NCBI GenBank assembly: GCA_944324845.1
Contig: CALUXX010000007.1
Span: 1-64,000 of the forward strand
Source of the DNA: Candidatus Gastranaerophilales bacterium
GTDB taxonomy: Bacteria; Cyanobacteriota; Vampirovibrionia; Gastranaerophilales; Gastranaerophilaceae
Direction: 5' to 3'
Length of the DNA: 64,000 bases
The notes under the pieces are model-generated. The model worked only from the letters and a program-made list of their open reading frames with translations, searched no databases and was not told the DNA's origin. The translations under genes were made by a program, and so were the position numbers. Position 1 is the first letter of the stretch, and each line of letters starts with the position of its first letter. Shown here one piece after another: positions 52,343 to 61,305 of this stretch.

Positions 52343-54991
52343 TTATGATTTTAATGATGAAATTAAATCATTTATTGCTTTTTCTTGAACCAGGATTTCT
52401 TCTATTCTATCTTTTGTTTGGTTAATAATTTCCGGTTTTGCATTGGCTACAAATTTAGGGTTATTAACTCTGCCTTCAAGAGATTTTCTTTCTCCTTGTA
52501 ATTTACCCAATTTCTTTTCTTGTCTTGCAATTTCTTCATTAAAATCAATTAGGTTTTCTAACGGGATTACGATTTTTGAGGCAGAAACAACAGCTGATGC
52601 TGATTTTTTTGCAGTTGGATCTGTTGCTTTAGCATAAGAAATTTCTTCAACTTTTGCCATTCTTTTTATGTAGCTTTCTATAGCCTCAAATACCGGTTTT
52701 TCTTCTTCTACCGCGTGGATTATGATATTAAAGTTTAATCCCATTGGAATATTGAAACTTTGTCTTACGTTACGTAAAGATTTGATTGTTTCAAATACAA
52801 GTTCCATTTCTTTAGCTTCTTCAGGGTATGACAATTCTTCTTTATAAACAGGGTAATCAGCAACAATAATTGCTTTGAATTCTGATTTTTTAGGTATTAA
52901 TTGCCATACTCTTTCTGTAATATGCGGCATTATTGGATGTAATAATCTTAAAGACATATCAAGAACGTATCTTAAAACTCTTTGAGTATTAAGTTTTAGG
53001 TCTTTATCTTGTAATTGAACTTTAGCGATTTCAACATACCAATCGCAATATGAATTCCAGAAGAAATCGTATAAAACGTGAGCTGTTTCACCTATTCTGT
53101 AATTTTCGATATTGTTATTAACTTCTTTTGCTACGTTATTTAATTTATCTAAAATCCATTTATCAGCAATAGTAAGACTATTAAAATCTATATCATTATC
53201 ATCAACGCCATCAAGGTTCATCAATACAAATCTTGAAGCATTCCAAATTTTATTTGCAAAGTTTCTTCCGTATTCAAATCTTTCATCACTAATTTTAATA
53301 TCTTGTCCGCCATAAGTACAAAGTGATGTCATTGTAAATCTAAGAGCATCGCATCCGTATTTATCGATAATAACAACAGGGTCGATAGTATTGCCTTTAG
53401 ATTTTGACATTTTTTGACCTTTTTCATCTCGAATAAGCCCGTGAATATATACGGTTGAGAATGGAGCTTTTCCTGTAAATTCAAGTCCCATAGTAATCAT
53501 TCTTGCAACCCAGAAGAATATAATATCAAAACCTGTTACAAGAGTTGTTGTCGGGTAGAATTTTTTGAAATCATCAGTTTCAGCATTTGGAAATCCCATT
53601 GTACTAAATGGCCATAAGCCTGAAGAAAACCAAGTATCAAGACAGTCAGTTTCTTGTACGTAATTTTCAGGATCCGGATTTTCTTTAGCAACTACCATTT
53701 CTCCTGTAACTTTGTGATAATATGCAGGAATTTGATGTCCCCACCAAATTTGACGAGAAATACACCAATCACGAATGTTTTCCATCCAGCCTAAATAATT
53801 CTTTTCCCAACGTTCAGGAATGAATTTTATTCTTCCGTCTTTTACAGCTGCGATAGCTTCTTTTGCAAGAGGTTCCATTTTTACAAACCACTGTTCGGAA
53901 AGCAAAGGTTCGATTGTAGTGTTACATCTTTGGCATTTTCCAACATTATGTTCGTGGTCTTTTACTCTTAATAAAGAGTGATTATCTTCAAGCATTTTTA
54001 TAATTTGTTTACGCGCTTCGTAACGGTCAAGTCCGTGAAGATTAGATGGAACTTCTCCGCAGGCTTTCATTTTTCCTTCTTCATCAATTACCCAAATAGG
54101 TTTGAAGTTATGGCGTTTTCCAACTTCAAAGTCGTTAGGGTCGTGAGCAGGTGTAATTTTTACTGCGCCTGTACCGAAGTTTCTATCTACATATTCATCT
54201 GCAATAATAGGTATTTCTCTTCCTGTTAGAGGAATAACAACTGTTTTACCTATCAATTCAGAGTATTTGTAATCTTGTGGGTGAACAGCAATAGCAACAT
54301 CACCAAAAATTGTTTCAGGTCTTGTTGTTGCAACTATGATAGCGCCTGATTCTCCTTTTAGTGGGTAAGATATTTCCCACAAATGTCCTTGTTCTGTTTC
54401 GTATTCTGTTTCAACATCAGAAATCGCAGATTGACATCTAGGACACCAGTTAACAATATATGCACCTTTATAGATTAAACCTTTTTCATAAAGTTTTACG
54501 AAAACTTCTTTAACCGCATCAGAACAACCTTTATCAAAAGTAAATCTTTCTCTTGTTCTATCAAAAGATGCACCTAAACGTTTCATTTGATCAAGAATTG
54601 CGCCTTTATGTTCGTTTGTCCATTTCCAAGTTCTTTCTAGGAATTTTTCTCTGCCAAGATCGTGGCGAGTAAGTCCTTCTTTAGCAAGTTGTTTTTCTAC
54701 AACAGCTTGAGTTGCAAGTCCGGCATGGTCTGTTCCCGGAATCCAAAGGGTTTCGTATCCGCTCATACGGTGATATCTGACCAAGATGTCTTGTAATGTT
54801 TCATCAAGAGCATGTCCCATATGTAATACACCGGTTACGTTTGGTGGTGGTATTACTATGGAAAACGGTTTTTTCGGGCTTTTTGCATCAGCTTTAAAAA
54901 ATTCGTTCTCTTCCCAGAATTTATATATGCTTTCTTCTGTTTCTTTTGCATTATAAACTGTAGGTAAATCTTCAAGTTTTATTGTGGTCAT
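52343..54991 (-). CDS. valS: Valyl-tRNA synthetase
   Basis: ValS charges tRNA-Val and edits misactivated threonine. The 882-residue protein has the HIGH-type motif PPNVTGVLHMGHA, the CP1 editing domain (ATTRPETIFGDVAIAVHP, and TPAHDPNDFEVGKRH), zinc-type cysteines (CPRCQ and CQRC), WFSSGLWPFSTMGFP, the KMSKS motif GQKMSKSKGNTIDP, an anticodon-binding helical domain, and a C-terminal coiled coil (about 815-880). All parts are in the usual order and length. The Shine-Dalgarno is AAGGGG. Confidence 0.98.
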   Translation of the reverse strand: MTTIKLEDLPTVYNAKETEESIYKFWEENEFFKADAKSPKKPFSIVIPPPNVTGVLHMGHALDETLQDILVRYHRMSGYETLWIPGTDHAGLATQAVVEKQLAKEGLTRHDLGREKFLERTWKWTNEHKGAILDQMKRLGASFDRTRERFTFDKGCSDAVKEVFVKLYEKGLIYKGAYIVNWCPRCQSAISDVETEYETEQGHLWEISYPLKGESGAIIVATTRPETIFGDVAIAVHPQDYKYSELIGKTVVIPLTGREIPIIADEYVDRNFGTGAVKITPAHDPNDFEVGKRHNFKPIWVIDEEGKMKACGEVPSNLHGLDRYEARKQIIKMLEDNHSLLRVKDHEHNVGKCQRCNTTIEPLLSEQWFVKMEPLAKEAIAAVKDGRIKFIPERWEKNYLGWMENIRDWCISRQIWWGHQIPAYYHKVTGEMVVAKENPDPENYVQETDCLDTWFSSGLWPFSTMGFPNAETDDFKKFYPTTTLVTGFDIIFFWVARMITMGLEFTGKAPFSTVYIHGLIRDEKGQKMSKSKGNTIDPVVIIDKYGCDALRFTMTSLCTYGGQDIKISDERFEYGRNFANKIWNASRFVLMNLDGVDDNDIDFNSLTIADKWILDKLNNVAKEVNNNIENYRIGETAHVLYDFFWNSYCDWYVEIAKVQLQDKDLKLNTQRVLRYVLDMSLRLLHPIMPHITERVWQLIPKKSEFKAIIVADYPVYKEELSYPEEAKEMELVFETIKSLRNVRQSFNIPMGLNFNIIIHAVEEEKPVFEAIESYIKRMAKVEEISYAKATDPTAKKSASAVVSASKIVIPLENLIDFNEEIARQEKKLGKLQGERKSLEGRVNNPKFVANAKPEIINQTKDRIEEILVQEKAINDLISSLKS

Positions 54992-55120
54992 TCTGTTATC
55001 CCCTTCTTAATTTGCGTATAACACAAGAATAGCACAAAAATAAACAGAAAATGAAAATCTATTAATATATTAACTTTTGTTATAAAAAAGTACTTGAAAA
55101 TTTGATTTAAAAAATGCTTT

Positions 55121-55201
55121 GCACTACACTGTTGCACAATGGAGTGCCGGGTTGGAATTAAAAAACTTACCGGCGTAGAAAATAAATTAAGGAGAAAAAG
55201 A
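55121..55201 (+). promoter_or_regulatory. Structured leader of metK (possible SAM-sensing element)
   Basis: Before metK lies a segment richer in G+C than its surroundings. GCACT (55121-55125) can pair with AGTGC (55143-55147), and GCCGG (55146-55150) with CCGGC (55170-55174); the two helices share bases 55146-55147, so they compete. CTTA in the second loop (55166-55169) can pair with TAAG (55188-55191), which runs into the AAGGAG Shine-Dalgarno. A promoter-like pair TTGATT/TACACT (55102-55107, 55125-55130, 17-bp spacer) could instead start the transcript near 55137. I could not match it to a known SAM riboswitch class. Confidence 0.4.
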
Positions 55202-56473
55202 ATGACACCAAAGAAATTTTTATTTACTTCCGAATCAGTAACGGAAGGTCACCCCGACAAAGTTTGCGATCAGATTTCTGATGCGATTTTAGATGAATTT
55301 TTATCAAAAGATAAACAATCAAGAGTAGCTGCTGAAACTACAGTAACAACAGGTATGGCTTTAGTTTGCGGTGAAATTACAGCAGATTGTTATGTTGATA
55401 TTCCACAAGTTGTTAGAAACACTATTAAAAATATCGGTTATGTAGGTTCAAATGCAGGCGGATTTGATGCTGACACTTGTGCTGTTTTAACCAGTATTGA
55501 TGAACAATCTACAGATATCGGTAACGGTGTAAACAAAGCATTTGAATCAAGAGAACATAATGCTGCAACTTCAACTACTGAAACTGAAGAAATTGGTGCA
55601 GGCGATCAAGGTATTATGTTTGGTTACGCTTGTAACGAAACTCCTGAACTTATGCCGCTTCCAATCAGTTTAGCGCACAAACTTTCTTATAGATTAGCTC
55701 AAGTTAGAAAATTGGGTTTAGTTGATTACCTTCGTCCGGACGGTAAATCTCAAGTTACTGTTGAATATGTTGATGGTAAACCTTCAAGAATTCATACAGT
55801 TCTTATTTCAACACAACACAATCCGTCAATCAATGGCATTGAAGATAATCAAAAAGTTCAAGATATTATAAAAAGAGATTTGAAAGAATTTGTAATTGAT
55901 GAAGTATTTTCAAAAGAAGAAATTAAACCGGATAACGATACTATTATATTAATCAACCCATCAGGAAGATTTGTAATAGGCGGACCTCAAGGTGATTCTG
56001 GTTTGACTGGTAGAAAAATTATCGTAGATACATACGGTGGTTATTCAAGACACGGCGGCGGAGCATTTTCAGGAAAGGATCCTACAAAAGTTGACAGATC
56101 AGCTGCATATGCTGCAAGATATGTTGCTAAGAATATCGTTGCTGCAGGACTTGCTGAAAAATGCGAAATCGAATTAGCTTATGCGATTGGTGTTGCTGAG
56201 CCTGTTTCAATTATGGTTGATACCTTCGGTACAGGTAAAATTTCAGAAGATGAAATTACAAAACTTGTATATAAGAATTTCGATTTAAGACCTGCTGCAA
56301 TTATTAAGAAATTTGATTTAAGAAACTTGCCATCTAAAAATGGTGGAAAATTCTATCAATTATTAGCAGCATACGGACATATGGGTCGTGTTGATATAGA
56401 TGTTCCTTGGGAACACACTGATAAAGCCAGCTTGTTAAAATCTCAAAGCTGTGCTTGCGGATGTAGTTGCTAA
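55202..56473 (+). CDS. metK: S-adenosylmethionine synthetase
   Basis: MetK makes SAM from methionine and ATP, the methyl donor whose product is recycled by ahcY. The 423-residue protein has [24 protein letters not shown] at its start, the conserved [33 protein letters not shown] and the loop [20 protein letters not shown]. The start at 55202 (MTPKKF) has AAGGAG 7 nt upstream; an ATG at 55139 in the same frame lies inside the structured leader and lacks a site. Unusually, the protein ends in a four-cysteine tail (SCACGCSC). It ends in its own terminator. Confidence 0.97.
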   Translation: MTPKKFLFTSESVTEGHPDKVCDQISDAILDEFLSKDKQSRVAAETTVTTGMALVCGEITADCYVDIPQVVRNTIKNIGYVGSNAGGFDADTCAVLTSIDEQSTDIGNGVNKAFESREHNAATSTTETEEIGAGDQGIMFGYACNETPELMPLPISLAHKLSYRLAQVRKLGLVDYLRPDGKSQVTVEYVDGKPSRIHTVLISTQHNPSINGIEDNQKVQDIIKRDLKEFVIDEVFSKEEIKPDNDTIILINPSGRFVIGGPQGDSGLTGRKIIVDTYGGYSRHGGGAFSGKDPTKVDRSAAYAARYVAKNIVAAGLAEKCEIELAYAIGVAEPVSIMVDTFGTGKISEDEITKLVYKNFDLRPAAIIKKFDLRNLPSKNGGKFYQLLAAYGHMGRVDIDVPWEHTDKASLLKSQSCACGCSC

Positions 56474-56492
56474 GATTCTATAATATTTTGAG

Positions 56493-56523
56493 AAAAGGCG
56501 CTTGCTATGCAGGTGCCTTTTTT
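56493..56523 (+). terminator. Intrinsic terminator of metK
   Basis: AAAAGGCGC and GTGCCTTTT (one G-T pair) form a hairpin followed by T residues, 20 bp after the metK stop. Confidence 0.88.
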
Positions 56524-56581
56524 CGTGTTAATATTAATTTTGCAAACAAAGCAATATGTATGAATATGGCGACATGGAAAA

Positions 56582-57985
56582 ATGAGTAAAAAATCAATAA
56601 CTTGGTTGTTATGTACCCTGATTATTATTGGAAATTTTTTAGGAATGCTGGATTCCAGCACGGTTAATCTTGCGTTGTATCCGATTTCGCAAGATTTGGG
56701 AATTCCAATATCACAAGTTCAGTGGGTAATTATTGCATATATGCTTGTGTTAACGATTTTATTACCATTTTTTGGGAAACTTGGAGATATTTTTCCTAAA
56801 AATAAAATCTATTCATCCGGTTTTTTGATTTTTGCTTTGGGTGCATTTTTAAGTTTTACGGCCGGTAATATTTATACATTGGTTGCTTTTCGTTGTATTG
56901 AGGCAATAGGTGCTTCTATTATGATTGCAAATGGTCCTGCTGCTATTGCGACTTTATTTAAAGGAGAAGATAGAGGAAAGGCTCTTGGAATTAATGCTTG
57001 TATTGTTGCGATAGGTGGAATGAGTGGTCCTGCTGTTGGCGGTTTTTTAATTCATTTGTTTGACTGGCATGCAATATTTTTACCTTCAGTTCCGATAGGT
57101 TTAATTTGTGCATTTTTATCTTATAAGATTTTGCCTTCATATATAAGTAAAAAAGTTTTTAAATTTGATTATAAAGGTTTTATATATTTTACTATTGGGT
57201 TATTTGCTCTTTTGCTTGCAATATCTGAGGGGCACGAATGGGGTTGGAAATCCTTAAAAATTATTATTTTAGGTGTTTTAACTCTTATATTTGGCGGGTT
57301 ATTTTATTTTAGAGATAAGAAAATTAATTATCCGCTTATTAATTTTAAAATGTTTAAAATAAAAACTTTTACTTTTGGTAATATTGCTGTTATGACTTCT
57401 TATATGTGTATGTTCACTAATGGTGTTTTGTTGCCGTTTTTCTTGCAGGAAATTGAACATTATAACGCTTTTATCGCTGGGTTATTGATATTACCTTATT
57501 CTATAGCCTCTTCTATTGTTGCTCCGTTTGCCGGTAGTTACGCAGGGAAAAATGGTAGTAGAACTTTGACTGTTATGGGTCCTTCCATTTATATTATTGC
57601 TTTGATAATTTTTACAACTTTTAATCCTAATACTCCGATGTGGGAAGTTGTACTTGCTTCTGTTGTTATGGGTATAGGGAATGGTTGTTTTCAGTCACCT
57701 TCTAATAACGCGATTATTACAAGTGTAAAAAAAGAAGAATTAGGAATTGCGAGTGGAATTTTGTCGCTATCTCGAAATCTTGGTAATATATTAGGTGTTG
57801 CTATAACTATTACTTTATTTGATAGTTTTCGAAATTTGCAGTTGACTGATGGAGTTGCTTATCAAAAAGCATTTTTAAATTCTTATCATTGGACAATGTG
57901 TTTTGGTATTGCTTTTGGGGTAATTTGTTTGTTGTGTTCAGCTATTGCATATAAACCTGAAGCTGTAAAGAATGAGAATAATTAA
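56582..57985 (+). CDS. MFS drug:proton antiporter, 14-TM (DHA2/EmrB-QacA) type
   Basis: The 467-residue protein is a major facilitator exporter of the DHA2 class. It shows the TM1 aspartate in GMLDSSTVNLAL, motif A GKLGDIFPKNK between TM2 and TM3, RCIEAIGASIMIANGPA in TM4, and motif C AIGGMSGPAVGG in TM5. About 14 hydrophobic segments are visible, two extra in the middle (around 200-240) as expected. Substrates cannot be predicted. The ATG has only a weak Shine-Dalgarno (ATGGAAAA). No regulator gene is adjacent. Confidence 0.9.
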   Translation: MSKKSITWLLCTLIIIGNFLGMLDSSTVNLALYPISQDLGIPISQVQWVIIAYMLVLTILLPFFGKLGDIFPKNKIYSSGFLIFALGAFLSFTAGNIYTLVAFRCIEAIGASIMIANGPAAIATLFKGEDRGKALGINACIVAIGGMSGPAVGGFLIHLFDWHAIFLPSVPIGLICAFLSYKILPSYISKKVFKFDYKGFIYFTIGLFALLLAISEGHEWGWKSLKIIILGVLTLIFGGLFYFRDKKINYPLINFKMFKIKTFTFGNIAVMTSYMCMFTNGVLLPFFLQEIEHYNAFIAGLLILPYSIASSIVAPFAGSYAGKNGSRTLTVMGPSIYIIALIIFTTFNPNTPMWEVVLASVVMGIGNGCFQSPSNNAIITSVKKEELGIASGILSLSRNLGNILGVAITITLFDSFRNLQLTDGVAYQKAFLNSYHWTMCFGIAFGVICLLCSAIAYKPEAVKNENN

Positions 57986-57987
57986 TA

Positions 57988-58047
57988 ACAAATTTTATTT
58001 TTTACAGTTTTTTATCTTTGTAAGATAGTATTGAAAATAAAATTTGT
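57988..58047. repeat. Long inverted repeat with an inner hairpin between the MFS gene and typA
   Basis: ACAAATTTTATTTT (57988-58001) is matched perfectly by AAAATAAAATTTGT (58034-58047). A smaller hairpin (TATCTT / AAGATA) lies within the 32-nt interior. It may end the MFS transcript, though no clean T run follows the outer stem. Confidence 0.5.
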
Positions 58048-58062
58048 CTGTTTTATTATATA

Positions 58063-58079
58063 AGTGTAAAATTTACACT
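58063..58079. promoter_or_regulatory. Operator-like palindrome before typA
   Basis: AGTGTAAA-A-TTTACACT is a perfect 8-bp inverted repeat around one base, 25 bp before the typA start and so in the likely core promoter or leader. The TGTAAA half-site is shared with the repeat before rpiB. Confidence 0.4.
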
Positions 58080-58104
58080 AAACAAAATATGATTGGCGGT
58101 ATGT

Positions 58105-59901
58105 ATGACAACAAATGAAAATATACGAAATATAGCAATAATAGCACACGTTGACCACGGAAAAACAACTCTTGTTGATTGCTTATTAAAACAAGCTGGT
58201 GTTTTTAGAGAAAATCAACACGTAGAAGAACGTGTATTAGATAGTAATGATTTGGAAAGAGAACGTGGGATTACGATTCTTGCAAAAAATATTTCAATCG
58301 ATTATAAAGGTACAAAAATTAACGTAGTCGATACTCCGGGACACGCAGATTTCGGTGGTGAAGTTGAGCGAGTTTTGGGTATGGTTGACGGAGCATTACT
58401 TATTGTTGATGCTGCAGAAGGTCCTATGCCCCAAACAAGATTTGTACTTTCTAAAGCTTTAGAATTAGGGTTAAAAATTATCGTTGTTATAAATAAAATT
58501 GATAAACCTGCAGCAGAACCATTAACTGCATTAGACAAAGTTTTTGATTTGTTTACCGAGTTAACTGATAGAGAAGATTTGATAGATTTTCCATTTATTT
58601 TTGCAAGCAGTTTGAATGGTTTTGCAATAAAAGATTTAGAAGATGAACGCAAAGATATGGTTCCTCTTTTAGATAGTATTCTTGAAAATATTCAACCACC
58701 TGAAGGTGATGAAAATGAACCTTTCCAATTCAGAGCAACAACATTAGACTATAACGAATACGTAGGTAGAATTGTTGTAGGTAGAATTGCACACGGTAAA
58801 GTAAAATCTCAAGATCAAGTTTGTGTAATTCATGCTGATGGTTCGCAAGAAAGAGGAAAGATTGTAAAACTTTTCGGTTTTAAAGATTTGGGTCGAGTTG
58901 AAATAGAACAAGCGTCAGCAGGTGATATAGTAGGTATTGCAGGATTTTCTGATATCCAAATCGGAGAAACTATTTGTGATGTGAATAATCCGAAGGCTTT
59001 ACCTTTGATAAAAGTTGATGAACCAACGTTACAAATGAATTTTTCTGTAAATGATAGTCCTTTTGCCGGACAAGAAGGAAAATTTGTAACTTCAAGACAA
59101 ATTAGAAAACGCTTGTATGATGAACTTGAAAAGAATGTAAGTTTAAGAGTGGAAGATACAGATTCTACTGATAGATTTAAGGTTTCAGGTAGAGGTGAAC
59201 TTCATTTGAGTATTCTTATTGAAACAATGAGAAGAGAAGGTTATGAGTTTGCGGTTTCAAAACCTGAGGTAATTTTTAAAACTATAAATGGTGAACTTTG
59301 CGAACCTTATGAAAATCTTATTGTTGATGTTCCTGAAGAATATGCAGGAAGCGCAATAGAAAGACTTTCTGGAAGAAAAGCAGAAATGAAAGATATGCAA
59401 ACTTCAAAAAATAGAACTACATTAACCTTCCATATTCCAGCAAGAGGTTTGATAGGTTTTAGAAGTGAGTTTATCAGAATGACAAGAGGTGAAGGTATAA
59501 TGTATCATACGTTTCTTCACTATAGACCTTATGCGGGTGATATTCCACGTCAAAGAAGTGGTTCTATTATCGCCCACGAACAAGGCGAAGCAATTCCATA
59601 CGCACTTGCTCAATATGAAGATAGAGGAGTATTTTTCGTAACTCCAAAAACTAAAGTTTATCGTGGAATGATTATAGGTGAATGCAACAGACCTCAAGAT
59701 ATTGTAGTTAATATTTGTAAGACTAAAAAATTAACCAATATGAGAAGTTCTACAGCAGATGTAATGGTAACATTGCAAGCTCCAAAAATTCTATCATTAG
59801 AAGAAGCTCTTGAATATATTGGAGATGAAGAACTTGTTGAAATTACACCAGAAAATATTCGTCTAAGAAAAGCTGATCTTACAAGAAAAATTTATAACTA
59901 A
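58105..59901 (+). CDS. typA: Translational GTPase TypA/BipA
   Basis: TypA is a ribosome-binding GTPase of the EF-G family involved in stress and low-temperature ribosome assembly. The 598-residue protein has G1 AHVDHGKTT, switch I ERGITI, G3 DTPGHADFGGE and G4 NKID, then domain 2, EF-G-like domains III and V, and the BipA-specific C-terminal domain (GRKAEMKDM, ARGLIGFRSEF, TRGEGIMYHTF). The ATG at 58105 is preferred over the TTG at 58093; the ribosome site GGCGG is weak. It is probably cotranscribed with no other gene. Confidence 0.97.
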   Translation: MTTNENIRNIAIIAHVDHGKTTLVDCLLKQAGVFRENQHVEERVLDSNDLERERGITILAKNISIDYKGTKINVVDTPGHADFGGEVERVLGMVDGALLIVDAAEGPMPQTRFVLSKALELGLKIIVVINKIDKPAAEPLTALDKVFDLFTELTDREDLIDFPFIFASSLNGFAIKDLEDERKDMVPLLDSILENIQPPEGDENEPFQFRATTLDYNEYVGRIVVGRIAHGKVKSQDQVCVIHADGSQERGKIVKLFGFKDLGRVEIEQASAGDIVGIAGFSDIQIGETICDVNNPKALPLIKVDEPTLQMNFSVNDSPFAGQEGKFVTSRQIRKRLYDELEKNVSLRVEDTDSTDRFKVSGRGELHLSILIETMRREGYEFAVSKPEVIFKTINGELCEPYENLIVDVPEEYAGSAIERLSGRKAEMKDMQTSKNRTTLTFHIPARGLIGFRSEFIRMTRGEGIMYHTFLHYRPYAGDIPRQRSGSIIAHEQGEAIPYALAQYEDRGVFFVTPKTKVYRGMIIGECNRPQDIVVNICKTKKLTNMRSSTADVMVTLQAPKILSLEEALEYIGDEELVEITPENIRLRKADLTRKIYN

Positions 59902-59968
59902 GCTTATGTTAATAATTTTAAGTTTGGATTTATTTTTAACTTGCAAAAAATATTTTTTTTAGTTTTAA

Positions 59969-59974
59969 TATAAT
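59969..59974 (+). promoter_or_regulatory. -10 element upstream of rpsT
   Basis: TATAAT lies 73 bp before the rpsT start codon; no good -35 is visible at the proper distance. It predicts a leader of about 65 nt containing the hairpin at 59999-60019. Confidence 0.45.
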
Positions 59975-59998
59975 TACTCACATCCTCTGTAAGAGTAG

Positions 59999-60019
59999 GT
60001 GCAAAGTCATTAATTGCAC
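59999..60019 (+). promoter_or_regulatory. Hairpin in the rpsT leader
   Basis: GTGCAA and TTGCAC form a 6-bp stem with a 9-nt loop in the leader of the S20 gene. In E. coli rpsT is regulated by its own product at translation; whether this hairpin has such a role is inference. Confidence 0.35.
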
Positions 60020-60046
60020 AAAGTGAAATGAAAGGTAAATTCAATT

Positions 60047-60313
60047 ATGGCAAATATTAAATCTGCTAAAAAAAGAGTACTAATCGCTGAAGCAAACAGA
60101 CAAAGAAATGTTGCTTTCAAATCTTCTATCAAAACTGCTGTTAAAAGAGCATTAGAATTAGCATCAGGTGAAGATAAAGAAGCTTTGAATGCTGCAATTT
60201 CTAAAGTTTACCAACTTTGCGACAAAGCAGTTGTTAAAGGTATTTTACACAAAAACACTGCAGCAAGAAAAAAATCTAGATTAGTTCTTGCTATCAAAAA
60301 AATTAGTGCTTAA
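60047..60313 (+). CDS. rpsT: 30S ribosomal protein S20
   Basis: S20 is a helical protein that binds 16S rRNA. The 88-residue protein starts MANIKSAKKRVLIAEANRQRN and ends with HKNTAARKKSRLVLAIKKI, the conserved basic stretch. It has the usual length, basic charge and an AAAGG Shine-Dalgarno. It is monocistronic, with its own leader and a very strong terminator. Confidence 0.97.
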   Translation: MANIKSAKKRVLIAEANRQRNVAFKSSIKTAVKRALELASGEDKEALNAAISKVYQLCDKAVVKGILHKNTAARKKSRLVLAIKKISA

Positions 60314-60332
60314 TTGAAACACTTTAAAAGTT

Positions 60333-60370
60333 GAAGGGGCGGAAATTTTTAAATTTCCGCCCCTTCTTTT
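60333..60370. terminator. Bidirectional intrinsic terminator of rpsT/ricT
   Basis: GAAGGGGCGGAAATTT and AAATTTCCGCCCCTTC form a perfect 16-bp stem with a tiny loop, followed by TTTTA, between converging rpsT and ricT. It is the most G+C-rich hairpin in the window. Confidence 0.93.
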
Positions 60371-60378
60371 ATTAGTTT

Positions 60379-61305
60379 TTAAATATTTCCTGTTGAACTG
60401 TTTCTGTCATCTTCTAATTGTCTAATGTCTATATTTGAACCTTCATCTTCAGCATAGTTGTTTAATACTGGAGTGTCAATTTCAACATTAACATCAGCGT
60501 CAACGATTTCAATATCAGCTTTGTCAAACTCTTTAGTTTTACCGTCTTCGAGTTTAACTGCTACTTTACCGCTTAGGAATTGCAAGTAATAAACTTTTCC
60601 AAGACCTTCAGTTGTCATAACAGAAGTTCCGATAGGCGGCATACCTTTTGCTGCATCAATATAATTTGAGTATTCATAAGTAAGACAGCAAAGCAATCTT
60701 CCGCATGTTCCTGATATTTTTCCCGGAGCAATCGGCATTCCTTGGTCTTTAGCAAGTTTTACGTTTATGGTTGCAAATTTTCTCAAAAAACTTGAGCAAC
60801 AGAATGGTTGTCCGCATATTCCAACACCTTCAAGTATAGAGGTTTCATCTCTTACTCCGATATGTCTAAGGTCAATTCTTACACGTGTAAAAGTTTGTGT
60901 TAAGTCTTTCAACAACGCTCTAAAATCAACTCTTTCAGGTGCTGTATAGTAAAAAGTTATTTTTCTTCTGTCAAATGTTATTCTGCATTGAACAAGATTC
61001 ATAACCAATTTATGTTGTTTTACCAGAGCTTGGCATTTGAAAAAAGATTCAACTTCTTCTTTTTTTATATCTTCAAGGGTTTGTAAATCTTTTTGTGTTA
61101 ATACTCTTATGAATGGTAATGGTTCCGGTTTATTTTTTGACATTTCCCATAATTTCTCTATTTCAGAATTTACGATAAATGATTTTAGGGCTTCTTCGCC
61201 TTTTTCTGTTCTGACAAGAACCATTTGACCGCTTTCAAGGTTTACTCCCTCTGGAATATTTATCGGATAATATGTATTTTTGAGGTATCTTACTGCAAAT
61301 TTCAT
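60379..61305 (-). CDS. ricT: PSP1-domain protein, RicT/YaaT family
   Basis: RicT is part of the Ric (Y) complex that binds iron-sulfur clusters and aids RNase Y-dependent RNA maturation in Bacillus; its partners are not in this window. The 308-residue protein carries the PSP1 C-terminal domain with conserved cysteines GQPFCCSSFLRKF and GTCGRLLCCLTYEY. The N-terminal part is a beta-rich domain (SGQMVLVRTEKGEEA). A polar acidic tail follows. Its start overlaps the gpsA stop by one base (TAATG), so translation is probably coupled. Confidence 0.9.
   Translation of the reverse strand: MKFAVRYLKNTYYPINIPEGVNLESGQMVLVRTEKGEEALKSFIVNSEIEKLWEMSKNKPEPLPFIRVLTQKDLQTLEDIKKEEVESFFKCQALVKQHKLVMNLVQCRITFDRRKITFYYTAPERVDFRALLKDLTQTFTRVRIDLRHIGVRDETSILEGVGICGQPFCCSSFLRKFATINVKLAKDQGMPIAPGKISGTCGRLLCCLTYEYSNYIDAAKGMPPIGTSVMTTEGLGKVYYLQFLSGKVAVKLEDGKTKEFDKADIEIVDADVNVEIDTPVLNNYAEDEGSNIDIRQLEDDRNSSTGNI

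Noticed and set aside
55010-55201. Standard SAM-I riboswitch before metK
   Set aside because: The conserved SAM-I kink-turn and GGCAACC-type joining segments are absent; the region is also too short.
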